A stretch of 64,000 bases of DNA from Namhaeicola litoreus (GTDB taxonomy: Bacteria > Bacteroidota > Bacteroidia > Flavobacteriales > Flavobacteriaceae). Shown in pieces: positions 9,166 to 18,619 of the stretch. Made by a program: the position numbers and the translations under genes. Under the pieces are notes generated by a model. The model had not been told where the DNA came from and ran no database searches. It saw nothing but the letters and a program-made list of their open reading frames with translations. The stretch spans positions 372,001 to 436,000 of the forward strand of contig NZ_JBHTMY010000003.1 in assembly GCF_042679565.1 (NCBI RefSeq), given 5' to 3'. Within the stretch, counting starts at the first letter, position 1. The number at the start of each line of letters is the position of its first letter.

Positions 9166-11040
9166 TTAGTTCGAGACATTTTTCAAACTTAAACCATCGT
9201 AGGCAAGTATAAATATGCCATGATTTTCGATACCACCACTTGGATTGTTGGCATAATTAAATTTATTCCAAATCCTTTCAGAATATCCTTGGTCTTTTAT
9301 TTCTAAAAAGTCTTCAGATAATCTGACCAATAAGTCGTATGTGATGTCAAAACCTTTAATGCTAAATTCGGTCGGTAGTCCTTTATATTTTTCCAGGTAT
9401 TTTTTAGAAAATATTTTAAACAAGCCGTCATCGTAATTTTGATAGGCATAGGATGGGTAATGAAATTTAATTCTTGCTAACTTTTTATTGTCTATTTTCT
9501 CATATACTTTCCCTTTATCAAAAGCAAAAAAAGTAAGATTGATTTCTTCAGGCAATACGCCAATGTTTTGAACAACATCTGCAGTTAATACTTCATTTTG
9601 CGTTACTAAGACAAACCAAACTTCTTCTTCTGGAACTATGCCTTCCTTCAATCTCTGGCTCGTAATATATCCTTTTTGAGATTGAATTATCTTTATTTTA
9701 TCCTGAGGAATTTTACCGCGAAGTTGATTAACAACATAATTCAAATGCTCTGTATTGGTTTCATCATGAATTAAAACTACTTTTTGCCCCGAATATTTTT
9801 GTTTGATAAAATCGATCATTTCCTTTTCAAACTGTTCAATTTGCGGAGTGGCTTGAATGAGGTGCGAATTTTTTATATGTGCATGACTTTTTTCTGACAA
9901 AGGAGATGCCAACCAAACACTGTCACCATTCATCTCATTGGCAACGGCCTCCATAACATTCAGATACATGGGGCCAATTAATAGGTCAAAACTTTTCAAA
10001 TTATTTCTCTCTACAATTTTTTTGCTCACAGGTACACTCTTTTCTGTATCAAATGCAAAGGCCTCAATGTTCATTCCTTTACTTTTAAGAGAATCTAAGG
10101 CAAGTAATGCACCGAAATAAAAATCGGTCGTGGCATTCATCAATCGGTCTGTTTCAAAGCTCAGACTATCTTTTTTATGCATAAAAGGGAATAAAAAGGC
10201 AATTTTCTTCTTTTTTCCATTTAAATCAGGTTCTACAAACTGATTGCTATTGACCACACGGGTCATGGGCGTAATTTTAATCAGGATGCCTTCTTTTAAG
10301 CCCTCAGCCAACTCTGGATTTTCATTTAATAATGTTGCTTGCGGAATACCATAAAGTTTAGAAATGCTGAAAATAGTTTCTCCTTTTTTCACTTCATGAA
10401 CTGCAAAACCATCTATATCATCACCTTGTAAACTGGACGGTATATAAATGATGTCGTCTATTTTTAGCCCATCGACAATATTTGGATTGAGTTTTTCTAA
10501 TTCCTCTATACTTATATTGTTCTGTTTGGCGATACTAAACTTTGTATCTTTTGGTCTCACTAAATAAGGCTTAGAACTTTCTACAGCAACTGGGTTCTCT
10601 ACTTTTGCTAAAGGAATTTTTAAAATTTGCCCAATTTGCAATCCTTCTGAAATAAGAAAAGGATTGTTGTTTTTTAAAGAACTTGTCGATATTTTAAACT
10701 GACTACTTATACCGTAGAGGGTTTCTTTGGGTAAAACCTCATGATAGACAAAACCATCAACTACAATGTCTTTTTGCGTAACTACCTCTGTGTCAAAATT
10801 CCGCACATCTTTTTGGGCATTGTAGGCCTTATTCGGCACAACCAGTACCTGATTTGTGACGAGTTTACCCGTTACATCAGGATTTAGATTTAATATCTCA
10901 GCTTTATCTATACCCAACGTTTTGGAAATACTTTCAATAGATTCTCCGTTCTTTACCTTATAGGTTGTAAACTTTTTCTGTTGTGCAAAAAGGGTACTCG
11001 TTAAGAGGGTAAAAAGAAGAATGATGCGAAAAAATTTCAT
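9166..11040 (-). CDS. Secreted LysM-repeat protein with periplasmic-binding-like C-terminal domain
   Basis: 624 residues. A signal peptide (MKFFRIILLFTLLTSTLFAQ) is followed by four LysM modules at roughly residues 24-70, 95-145, 155-200 and 212-258, each with the K-x-G/D-x-T/S-x-x-S-I-x pattern that binds peptidoglycan glycan strands. From about residue 275 (KKKIAFLFPFMHKKD) the chain resembles type 1 periplasmic binding proteins, with FYFGALLALDSLKSKGM and DLLIGPMY segments. The likely location is the periplasm, attached to the wall; ligand unknown. It follows guaA after 28 bp in the same operon, a pairing common in flavobacteria with no known functional reason. Confidence 0.85.
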   Translation of the reverse strand: MKFFRIILLFTLLTSTLFAQQKKFTTYKVKNGESIESISKTLGIDKAEILNLNPDVTGKLVTNQVLVVPNKAYNAQKDVRNFDTEVVTQKDIVVDGFVYHEVLPKETLYGISSQFKISTSSLKNNNPFLISEGLQIGQILKIPLAKVENPVAVESSKPYLVRPKDTKFSIAKQNNISIEELEKLNPNIVDGLKIDDIIYIPSSLQGDDIDGFAVHEVKKGETIFSISKLYGIPQATLLNENPELAEGLKEGILIKITPMTRVVNSNQFVEPDLNGKKKKIAFLFPFMHKKDSLSFETDRLMNATTDFYFGALLALDSLKSKGMNIEAFAFDTEKSVPVSKKIVERNNLKSFDLLIGPMYLNVMEAVANEMNGDSVWLASPLSEKSHAHIKNSHLIQATPQIEQFEKEMIDFIKQKYSGQKVVLIHDETNTEHLNYVVNQLRGKIPQDKIKIIQSQKGYITSQRLKEGIVPEEEVWFVLVTQNEVLTADVVQNIGVLPEEINLTFFAFDKGKVYEKIDNKKLARIKFHYPSYAYQNYDDGLFKIFSKKYLEKYKGLPTEFSIKGFDITYDLLVRLSEDFLEIKDQGYSERIWNKFNYANNPSGGIENHGIFILAYDGLSLKNVSN

Positions 11041-11068
11041 ATTTGACTTTAAGATTTAAATTGGTTTA

Positions 11069-12598
11069 TTATTCCCATTCAATAGTGGCAGGTGGTTTTG
11101 AGCTGATATCATAGACTACTCTATTTACACCTTTCACCTGATTAATTATTTTATTTGATGTTTCTTGCAAGAATTTATAAGGTAAATCTACCCAGTCTGC
11201 TGTCATACCATCAGTTGAGCTAACTGCGCGCAAGGCAACCACTTTTTCATAAGTTCTTTCATCTCCCATCACACCTACCGAATTTACAGGCAACAAAATC
11301 GCTCCAGCTTGCCATACATCGTTGTATAACCCCCATTTTTTTAAACCCTCTATAAAAATAAAATCGACTTCTTGCAAAATTCGAACTTTTTCAGCAGTGA
11401 TATCGCCTAAGATTCTTATGGCCAAACCTGGGCCTGGGAAGGGATGTCTCCCTAACAATTCATCATCAATACCCATGGATCTACCTACTCTTCGCACCTC
11501 ATCTTTAAAAAGCATACGAAGTGGTTCCACAATTTTTAATTTCATGAAGTCCGGCAGTCCACCTACATTATGATGAGATTTAATTGTCGCCGATGGGCCT
11601 TTAACAGAAACAGACTCAATCACATCTGGGTAAATGGTTCCTTGTCCTAACCATGTTACATTTTCTATCCGATGGGCTTCATCGTCAAAAACATCAATAA
11701 ACGTATTTCCAATGGCCTTTCTTTTTTCTTCAGGATCTGATTTTCCTTTAAGTTTATCTAAAAATCTATCACCAGCATCCACACCTTTTACATTTAGGCC
11801 CATATGCTTGTATTGGTCTAAAACATTTTCAAATTCGTGCTTGCGCAATAAACCGTTATTTACAAAAATACAATAGAGATTATCTCCAATGGCCTTATCT
11901 AACAAAACGGCTGCAACGGTTGAGTCGACGCCGCCACTCAAACCTAAAACAACTTTGTCATTACCAAGTTTTTCTTTTAACTCAGCAACCGTCGATTCTA
12001 CAAACGAATCAGGTGTCCAGTCTTGTTCAACTTTAGCGATGCTTACCAAAAAGTTTTTTAGCAATTTCATACCGTCACTGCTGTGATAAACTTCCGGATG
12101 AAACTGTATGGCATAGGTTGTTTCTCCATCAATTTTATAAGCAGCATTGAGTACATCATGTGTACTTGCGATCTTTTGAAAATGATTTGGCAAAGAAGTA
12201 ATGGTATCACCATGACTCATCCAAACTTGAGAACCTTCGTGAATATCTTCAAAAAGGGTTTCATTTTCTTTAATATAGGACAAGTTGGCACGTCCGTATT
12301 CTCTCACTTTTGAGGGTTCCACTTTTCCACCAAAATTCTGTGCCATATACTGCGCTCCATAGCAGACGCCCAATAAGGGAATTTTACCTTTGATTTGTGA
12401 CAGATCAGGATGTGGCGCATCTTCTTGATGCACAGAAAAAGGACTTCCAGATAATATAACCGCTTTAAAATCGGCTACATCTTCGGGAATATGGTTGTAA
12501 GGAAAAATTTCACAGAAAATGTTGAGTTCTCTCACTCTACGTGCTATCAGTTGTGTATACTGAGAGCCAAAATCTAAAATAAGTACTTTGTGTTGCAT
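11069..12598 (-). CDS. guaA: GMP synthase (glutamine-hydrolysing)
   Basis: 509 residues from the ATG at 12598; a TTG two codons earlier lies inside the promoter and is not used. The class I glutamine amidotransferase domain has the nucleophile in GVCYGAQ (Cys79) and FHPEVYHS for His and Glu. The ATP pyrophosphatase domain begins with LGLSGGVDSTVAA and ends with the dimerisation domain (RVVYDISSKPPATIEWE). It converts XMP to GMP in the cytoplasm. It is the first gene of an operon with the LysM protein. The -7 element ends only 3 bases before the ATG, suggesting a leaderless mRNA. Confidence 0.97.
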   Translation of the reverse strand: MQHKVLILDFGSQYTQLIARRVRELNIFCEIFPYNHIPEDVADFKAVILSGSPFSVHQEDAPHPDLSQIKGKIPLLGVCYGAQYMAQNFGGKVEPSKVREYGRANLSYIKENETLFEDIHEGSQVWMSHGDTITSLPNHFQKIASTHDVLNAAYKIDGETTYAIQFHPEVYHSSDGMKLLKNFLVSIAKVEQDWTPDSFVESTVAELKEKLGNDKVVLGLSGGVDSTVAAVLLDKAIGDNLYCIFVNNGLLRKHEFENVLDQYKHMGLNVKGVDAGDRFLDKLKGKSDPEEKRKAIGNTFIDVFDDEAHRIENVTWLGQGTIYPDVIESVSVKGPSATIKSHHNVGGLPDFMKLKIVEPLRMLFKDEVRRVGRSMGIDDELLGRHPFPGPGLAIRILGDITAEKVRILQEVDFIFIEGLKKWGLYNDVWQAGAILLPVNSVGVMGDERTYEKVVALRAVSSTDGMTADWVDLPYKFLQETSNKIINQVKGVNRVVYDISSKPPATIEWE

Positions 12599-12601
12599 CC
12601 G

Positions 12602-12609
12602 CAAAAATA
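12602..12609 (-). promoter_or_regulatory. -7 element of guaA, almost touching the start codon
   Basis: On the minus strand TATTTTTG, followed by CGG-ATG, matches TAnnTTTG exactly. With the usual 4-6 bases from this element to the transcription start, the mRNA would begin at or next to the A of ATG. No clear TTTG at -33. Confidence 0.55.
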
Positions 12610-12806
12610 ATATTTAATAATTAAAAACAGAGATAAATAGAATTCCTTTTACGGATAAAATGAATACCTAATATTATGTGATTTTTAGAGTAAATATTTT
12701 GATTTTTTGTTCATGATGGATTTAATTAAATTATTGATTATCTTCGAATAGTAAACAAAAACCAATGTAAAATATAAATTTATCAACTTAACCTATCCAA
12801 TCTATT

Positions 12807-13421
12807 ATGAAAAATTATGGCATTATTTGTCTTTTTGTTTTCTTGTTTTCCTCTACTAATTATTTGCTGGCACAGGAAAATGAACAATTAAAAGAGGAAG
12901 AACTTCACAACTCAAAATTTGAAAAGTATCATAAAGAGGAAGAAGAATCCAAACATTCTGTTTCTTTTGTTATGGGACATGCCCATATCAGTACCGCGGT
13001 AAAAGATGGAAAAGATAATGAATGGATTACTATTCCTTCTTTTGGTTTGCATTATAATTATGCTATTAATGAAAAATGGGGTTTAGGCATCCATTCTGAA
13101 CTACTCTTGGAAGTTTTTGAAATAGCTGCCCCAAGAAGCTTGGAGGATGTGGAAGAACTATCCATTGAAACGATAGAAAGAAATAAACCATTTTCTTTGG
13201 CATTAATGGGCATGTATGAAGTTCATCATCATTTGATTTTATTATTTGGAGCTGGAGGTGAATTTTCAAGTGAAGAAAACTTTGCGCTCATACGCTTGGG
13301 GGTGGATGTTCCTATTATAGAAAAGTTTGGATGGGAAGCATTTGCCACTGCTAATTTTGATTTTAACATCGATGCCTATAATAGTTTTAATTTAGGTTTG
13401 GGCATTGCAAAACTCTTTTAG
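12807..13421 (+). CDS. Secreted protein of unknown function, outer-membrane-like
   Basis: 204 residues with a clear signal peptide ending at LLAQ (about residue 22). A very acidic and Lys/His-rich stretch follows (EEELHNSKFEKYHKEEEE, about residues 29-46). The remainder alternates polar and aromatic residues in beta-strand-like segments (LHYNYAINEKWGLGIHSELL, IRLGVDVPII) as in small outer-membrane beta-barrels. I do not recognise a named family. The next gene starts 10 bp downstream and also encodes an exported barrel-like protein, so the two are probably one operon. Confidence 0.65.
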   Translation: MKNYGIICLFVFLFSSTNYLLAQENEQLKEEELHNSKFEKYHKEEEESKHSVSFVMGHAHISTAVKDGKDNEWITIPSFGLHYNYAINEKWGLGIHSELLLEVFEIAAPRSLEDVEELSIETIERNKPFSLALMGMYEVHHHLILLFGAGGEFSSEENFALIRLGVDVPIIEKFGWEAFATANFDFNIDAYNSFNLGLGIAKLF

Positions 13422-13431
13422 AGAATAAATT

Positions 13432-14235
13432 ATGAGGCATACTAGTAAATTAATTTTGATCTTATTTTTAGTGGGCTTTGGTTTAAGAGCCCAGGAAGGA
13501 ACTTCCCGATCTGCAGAAGAAATGGCAATGGCATTGGCAAATCCTGTGGCATCATTAATCAGTGTACCGTTTCAGAATAATTTTGATTTTGGATTGGGAC
13601 CCGATGGTGATGGATCTCGATATAACCTCAATATTCAACCGGTAATTCCAATTTCGTTAAATGAAAATTGGAACATGATCAGTAGGACGATTGTACCCAT
13701 AATTTCTCAAAATGATGTTTTTTATGATGGCTCAAGTGAGACAGGATTAGGTGATATCGCACAAAGTGTTTTCTTTTCTCCAAAAGCTCCAACCAAAGGT
13801 GGTTTAATTTGGGGGGCTGGACCTATATTTTTGTTGCCAACGGCTACTGAGAATCGTTTGGGAGCTGATAAATGGGCTGTTGGACCAAACGCTGTTGTTT
13901 TAAAAATTGCAGGACCCTGGACATATGGTGGTTTGGCAAATCATATGTGGGATTTTGCAGGGAGCGGTGATACAAATATCAATACGAGCTTTTTTCAACC
14001 TTTTGTTACCTTTGCAACGCCTCAGGGCGCTTCATATACCATAGCATCAGAAAATTCTCAAAACTGGAGTAATGATATTTTTGGAGGTTTTATCGGAGCG
14101 TATTATGCAAAAGTAGTTAATGTTGGTAAACAGATGTTACAAGTAGGTGGCGGACCAAAAGTATATTATGGTAACAATTCCTTTAATCCAGATTGGGGAA
14201 TAAGGTTAAATGTAATAGCTTTGTTCCCTCAATAA
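13432..14235 (+). CDS. Porin-like outer-membrane protein (commonly annotated transporter or neuromedin U)
   Basis: 267 residues with a signal peptide ending near GLRAQ. The segment ANPVASLISVPFQNNFDFG, followed by PVIPISLNENWNMISRTIVPI and GLGDIAQSVFFSP, is characteristic of a widespread barrel family annotated as transporter, neuromedin U or MetA-pathway-like protein. It is likely to sit in the outer membrane; transported solute unknown. It follows the acidic secreted protein by 10 bp. It lies 203 bp before the transglutaminase-DUF2126 gene, which has its own promoter, so a link with the Anbu locus is not shown. Confidence 0.75.
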   Translation: MRHTSKLILILFLVGFGLRAQEGTSRSAEEMAMALANPVASLISVPFQNNFDFGLGPDGDGSRYNLNIQPVIPISLNENWNMISRTIVPIISQNDVFYDGSSETGLGDIAQSVFFSPKAPTKGGLIWGAGPIFLLPTATENRLGADKWAVGPNAVVLKIAGPWTYGGLANHMWDFAGSGDTNINTSFFQPFVTFATPQGASYTIASENSQNWSNDIFGGFIGAYYAKVVNVGKQMLQVGGGPKVYYGNNSFNPDWGIRLNVIALFPQ

Positions 14236-14356
14236 TACCTTTTTCGTTTGTTCGGTACATTTGTTTCCGTTAAATTCTGATAAATTAGATTGTAAAAAAT
14301 CAATTTTCATAAGAATTCGTGTCAATTATTGATTTATCCGTATAAATGAGTCCGGC

Positions 14357-14389
14357 TTGGTCAAGTCTGAGGACAAACCTTTACTTTTG
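14357..14389 (+). promoter_or_regulatory. Promoter of the transglutaminase-DUF2126 gene
   Basis: TTG at 14357-14359 and TACTTTTG at 14382-14389 (22-base spacer) fit the Bacteroidota -33/-7 pattern, about 50 bases before the ATG at 14439. Confidence 0.5.
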
Positions 14390-14438
14390 GTGTTCTTATT
14401 ACCACTATTTATTTTGATTGATTCCTTAAAAGTATAGT

Positions 14439-17400
14439 ATGGCAATTATCGTAGCAATTAAACACGATACTTATTATCGTTATGATCGTTTGATCAACAT
14501 GGGTTCCCATGTGATCAGGTTAAAGCCGGCGCCACATAGCAGAACCAAGATTCACTCCTATTCTCTAAATATTGAGCCCAAAGAGCATTTCATCAATTGG
14601 CAACAAGATTCATTTGGAAACTATTTGGCCAGGGTTGTTATGCAAGAGAAGGTAAAAGAATTTAAGGTAGAGGTAGAGGTTGTTGCAGAAATGACGGTAA
14701 TCAATCCTTTTGATTTTTTTGTTGAAGAATATGCAGAGAAATTTCCCTTTCAATATACAACCCAAGATAGAAAAGAGTTAGCGCCTTATTTGGAAATTGT
14801 CGAAGACGGTCCTCTGCTAAAGGAATGGGTTAAAAAAATGGAACGGTTTAAGGGGAGTTCGATTGTAGATTTTCTTGTTTCCATCAATCGAGAATTGAAT
14901 AAAGAAGTTAACTATACCGTGAGAATGGAACCCGGCGTTTTTACTTGCGAAGAATCGCTCAAAAAACAATTGGGTTCTTGTAGAGACTCTTCTTGGCTAT
15001 TGGTACAGACGATGCGCCATTTAGGTTTGGCAGCGAGGTTTGTTTCGGGATATCTCGTTCAGTTAAAAGCCGACCAAAAGGCACTCGACGGTCCTTCCGG
15101 AACCGATAAAGATTTTACTGATTTACACGCCTGGTGTGAAGTATATGTGCCGGGAGCGGGGTGGATAGGTCTCGATCCTACATCGGGATTGTTGGCCGGT
15201 GAAGGACACATCCCACTTTGCTGTACACCTTCTCCTTCAAGTGCTGCACCAATTTCTGGAACACTTGATCCTTGTGAGGTGGAATTTTTTCATCAGAATG
15301 AGGTGATTCGTATCCATGAGGATCCTAGGGTTACTAAACCCTACAGTGATCAGCAATGGGCAGAAATCATGGGCTTAGGCGAATTGGTTGATAGGAAATT
15401 GGAAGAAGGAGATGTTAGACTTACCATGGGTGGTGAACCAACTTTTGTGTCGATTGATGATATGGAATCTGAACAGTGGAATACAGCTGCAGATGGAAAG
15501 GAAAAACAAAAACTATCTAATCGCCTAATCCATCATTTAAGTAAAAGTTTTGGTGATGGTGGATTGTTTCATTACGGACAGGGAAAATGGTATCCGGGAG
15601 AACCTACACCGCGATGGCAAATGGCATTGTACTGGAGAAAGGATGGTAAGCCTATTTGGAAAAACAAAGATTTACTTGCTGACTTTAGTGAGGAGGGCAA
15701 ATTAAATTATAAAGATGCACAGCGTTTTATGGTTCGACTTACCAAAAAGCTCGGTGTGGATGAGAATAATGTGATGCCCGGATACGAAGATGCTTTTTAC
15801 TATTTATGGACAGAAAGAAAGCTGCCTAAAAATATTGATCCTTTGCGCATCAATCTAAATGATTCTCTAGAACGAAGGACCTTAATGGAGCAGTTAGATC
15901 GCGGTTTACAGGATCCTGCAGGTTTTGTCTTACCTATAGAATGGGCCTATCAAAAAGAAGGATGGATCAGTTATCCATGGGAATTTAGAGGAGAAAAATT
16001 AATGTTGATTCCGGGGAATTCTCAAATGGGATATCGTTTACCATTAGAGTCACTTCCTTATATCCCAGAAAAGAAAAGACCAAAACCTGTTGAGCGAAGT
16101 CTGTTTGAGAAAGAAGCTCCTCTAGGAGATTTTCATCAGTTGGTAAATAGTAGGTCGCAAGGAAAAACAGATTACTCCATTCCTGATGAGATGTTGTCGC
16201 CAACAGTGTTTGAAGCACCCTTAGAAGAGGAAAAAAAAGAAAAACGTTTACCGTTTCAGGAGAAAGAAAAAGAAAAGGACGATTTTGAGCCTGAATTTGA
16301 GTCTTTTACGATAAAAACAGCACTTGTTTCAGAAATTAGAAACGGAAAAATTCATTTGTTTCTGCCTCCTGTAGATTATATTGAACATTACTTGGACATG
16401 TTGGCTGCTATTGAATTAACAGCGGAGGAATTACAACTGTCAATAGTGATTGAAGGATATGCTCCGCCCAAAGATAATCGCATAGAAAAATTGATGGTCA
16501 CACCAGATCCCGGAGTAATAGAAGTGAATGTCCATCCTGCTAAATCTTGGAAAGAAATCGAGTATAATTATAATCAATTATTTGAATCAGCTCTGCAAAG
16601 TAGACTGGGTTCCGAAAAGTTTATGTTAGATGGAAAACATACAGGAACTGGTGGTGGAAATCATATTACAATAGGTGGAGAATCACCTTCAGATTCACCT
16701 TTGTTGCGCAGACCCGATCTTTTGAGAAGTATGATTACTTTTTGGCAGCATCATCCCGGTTTAAGTTATTTATTCTCAACGGCCTTTATTGGTCCTACAA
16801 GTCAAAGTCCAAGGGTTGATGAAGGTCGACAGGAAATGTTATACGAACTCGAAATTGCCTTTGATCAAATTCCAGAACCAGGAGAAGGAGAGATTCCTTT
16901 TTGGCTGGTAGATAGATTATTGAGAAATTTACTTATCGACCTTACTGGTAATACTCATAGAGCTGAATTTTGTATTGATAAACTATATTCTCCGGATTCA
17001 TCAACGGGAAGATTGGGTATACTGGAATTGCGCGGTTTTGATATGCCACCCAATAAACAGATGTGTCTTGTTCAGTTATTGCTAATCAGGACGCTTGTGT
17101 CATGGTTTTGGGAAAAACCATACAAAGGAAAACTTGTGAGATGGGGAACAGAACTGCACGATAAGTTTATGACACATCATTTTGTTCGTGAAGATCTCAA
17201 AGACGTTGTAGATCAGTTAAATGAAGCTGGCTATCCTTTTGATATCAATTGGTTAGAACCTTTCTTTGAATTTCGTTTTCCACATGTAGGAAGGGTGAAA
17301 TTTAAAGAAGTAGAACTTAGTTTACGTACCGCAATTGAGCCATGGAATGTATTAGGAGAAGAGATGTCGAGCTCCGGTACGGCCAGATTTGTGGATTCAT

Positions 17401-17906
17401 CCGTTGAACGCATAGAAGTAAAAGCTACGGGACTTACAAGTGAACGATATGTGATTCTTTGCAATGGTATGCGTATTCCAATGACGAATACTGGCACTAA
17501 AGGAGAATTTGTTGCTTCAGTGAGGTATAGAGCCTGGCAGCCACCTTCTGCATTGCATCCTAATTTGGAAGTGGATACACCCTTGGTGTTCGATATTTTT
17601 GACCTTTGGGTGGGTAAATCTGTTGCCGGATGTACCTATCACGTTTTCCATCCGGGCGGAAGAGCTTATGATTCCTTCCCTGTCAATAGTTTTGAAGCGG
17701 AGGGTAGGCGAGAGTCTCGTTTTTACAGTGAGAATCATACACAGAGTGTATATGTTCCGGCAGATATGAGCACGGAGGTAAAGCGATATATACTTGAAAA
17801 GGAAGTGAATACAGGTGAGCGCGTTGTCCTAACTCCAAAGTTTATAGAGCCTGATCCTGAATACCCACATACTTTTGATATCAGAAAATACAAGTTGAAA
17901 AAATAG
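14439..17906 (+). CDS. Transglutaminase-like protein fused to DUF2126
   Basis: 1155 residues, the usual size for this two-part family. The N-terminal region (about 1-300) is a bacterial transglutaminase/cysteine-peptidase-like domain with the full triad: Cys181 in LGSCRDSSWLL, His230 in DLHAWCEVY and Asp246 in GLDPTSG. From about residue 330 begins the DUF2126 region (VRLTMGGEPTFVSIDD), which runs to the end; a charged linker at about 585-620 splits it. No signal peptide, so cytoplasmic. The gene converges on the Anbu operon with only 3 bp between the stops. The family is regularly found with alpha-E, ATP-grasp and Anbu genes; the reaction it carries out is not established. Confidence 0.9.
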   Translation: MAIIVAIKHDTYYRYDRLINMGSHVIRLKPAPHSRTKIHSYSLNIEPKEHFINWQQDSFGNYLARVVMQEKVKEFKVEVEVVAEMTVINPFDFFVEEYAEKFPFQYTTQDRKELAPYLEIVEDGPLLKEWVKKMERFKGSSIVDFLVSINRELNKEVNYTVRMEPGVFTCEESLKKQLGSCRDSSWLLVQTMRHLGLAARFVSGYLVQLKADQKALDGPSGTDKDFTDLHAWCEVYVPGAGWIGLDPTSGLLAGEGHIPLCCTPSPSSAAPISGTLDPCEVEFFHQNEVIRIHEDPRVTKPYSDQQWAEIMGLGELVDRKLEEGDVRLTMGGEPTFVSIDDMESEQWNTAADGKEKQKLSNRLIHHLSKSFGDGGLFHYGQGKWYPGEPTPRWQMALYWRKDGKPIWKNKDLLADFSEEGKLNYKDAQRFMVRLTKKLGVDENNVMPGYEDAFYYLWTERKLPKNIDPLRINLNDSLERRTLMEQLDRGLQDPAGFVLPIEWAYQKEGWISYPWEFRGEKLMLIPGNSQMGYRLPLESLPYIPEKKRPKPVERSLFEKEAPLGDFHQLVNSRSQGKTDYSIPDEMLSPTVFEAPLEEEKKEKRLPFQEKEKEKDDFEPEFESFTIKTALVSEIRNGKIHLFLPPVDYIEHYLDMLAAIELTAEELQLSIVIEGYAPPKDNRIEKLMVTPDPGVIEVNVHPAKSWKEIEYNYNQLFESALQSRLGSEKFMLDGKHTGTGGGNHITIGGESPSDSPLLRRPDLLRSMITFWQHHPGLSYLFSTAFIGPTSQSPRVDEGRQEMLYELEIAFDQIPEPGEGEIPFWLVDRLLRNLLIDLTGNTHRAEFCIDKLYSPDSSTGRLGILELRGFDMPPNKQMCLVQLLLIRTLVSWFWEKPYKGKLVRWGTELHDKFMTHHFVREDLKDVVDQLNEAGYPFDINWLEPFFEFRFPHVGRVKFKEVELSLRTAIEPWNVLGEEMSSSGTARFVDSSVERIEVKATGLTSERYVILCNGMRIPMTNTGTKGEFVASVRYRAWQPPSALHPNLEVDTPLVFDIFDLWVGKSVAGCTYHVFHPGGRAYDSFPVNSFEAEGRRESRFYSENHTQSVYVPADMSTEVKRYILEKEVNTGERVVLTPKFIEPDPEYPHTFDIRKYKLKK

Positions 17907-17909
17907 CAC

Positions 17910-18617
17910 TTATTCTTCCTCTACATGTAAAAAGTCGGGAAGATCATTCGCAGCATCAATTAACATTTGGTTCCATTGAACTGAGGTCGTTTTTAATTCG
18001 TCTTCTACTTTTCGAAACTCCTGGATTTCAAAAGTACCATTGCGGTATAAAGCAAAATCTAGAGGAAAATCTACATCACTAGCATTTTTAAAGGTAGCAT
18101 CGAATGATAGAAAGGCCACTTTAATAGCTAAATCAAAGGTTATTTCTTCATGTAAAAGCCGTCTCAAAATAGATTTTCCAAAACCGGTATTTCCAATCAC
18201 CGTATACGGAGATTCATCCGAAGCTTCTACCCAATTCCCTTCTGGAAAAATTAAAAATATGCTGGAACGCTTATCTTTTATACATTGACCGCCAATAATA
18301 AAATGTGCATCGAAAATAAATTTACTTTCTTGCAACGACTCCAGATCTTCGGCCCTCACTTGCTTGACCATTTTTCCGAGGAGATTGGCAACCTGATATA
18401 ATTTATCTACCTTCTGAGAGGCGAGTTCGTCTTCAAATAAATGGATTACTTTATCTCTGATCGATCGCAGACCAGACGACATAATAAAAAAGGAATATTT
18501 TCCATTCTGGAAGGTCTGAATTTTTTTCGAAGTCGATACCCCTAAACCACTGCTGATACGCGTATCTGATAAGGCAACTACTCCCGCCTTACTTTTAATA
18601 GCTACACAAAATGTCAT
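17910..18617 (-). CDS. Anbu-type proteasome-like peptidase (bacterial 20S homologue)
   Basis: 235 residues. The N-terminus MTFCVAIKSKAGVVALSDTR is diagnostic of Anbu, a proteasome-subunit relative: Thr2 becomes the N-terminal nucleophile after Met removal, with the conserved Asp in SDTR and a Lys pair in TSKKIQTF. The GNTGFGKSILRRLL segment is also typical. Known family members assemble into open ring or helical particles, not a closed 20S barrel, and their substrates are unknown. It is the last gene of a four-gene operon; its start is 2 bp after the stop of the transglutaminase gene, indicating translational coupling. Confidence 0.92.
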   Translation of the reverse strand: MTFCVAIKSKAGVVALSDTRISSGLGVSTSKKIQTFQNGKYSFFIMSSGLRSIRDKVIHLFEDELASQKVDKLYQVANLLGKMVKQVRAEDLESLQESKFIFDAHFIIGGQCIKDKRSSIFLIFPEGNWVEASDESPYTVIGNTGFGKSILRRLLHEEITFDLAIKVAFLSFDATFKNASDVDFPLDFALYRNGTFEIQEFRKVEDELKTTSVQWNQMLIDAANDLPDFLHVEEE

Positions 18618-18619
18618 AT

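Noticed and set aside
12599..12604. TTG start for guaA two codons upstream of the ATG
   Set aside because: It overlaps the -7 element, so it would not be in the mRNA; the ATG begins the conserved sequence.
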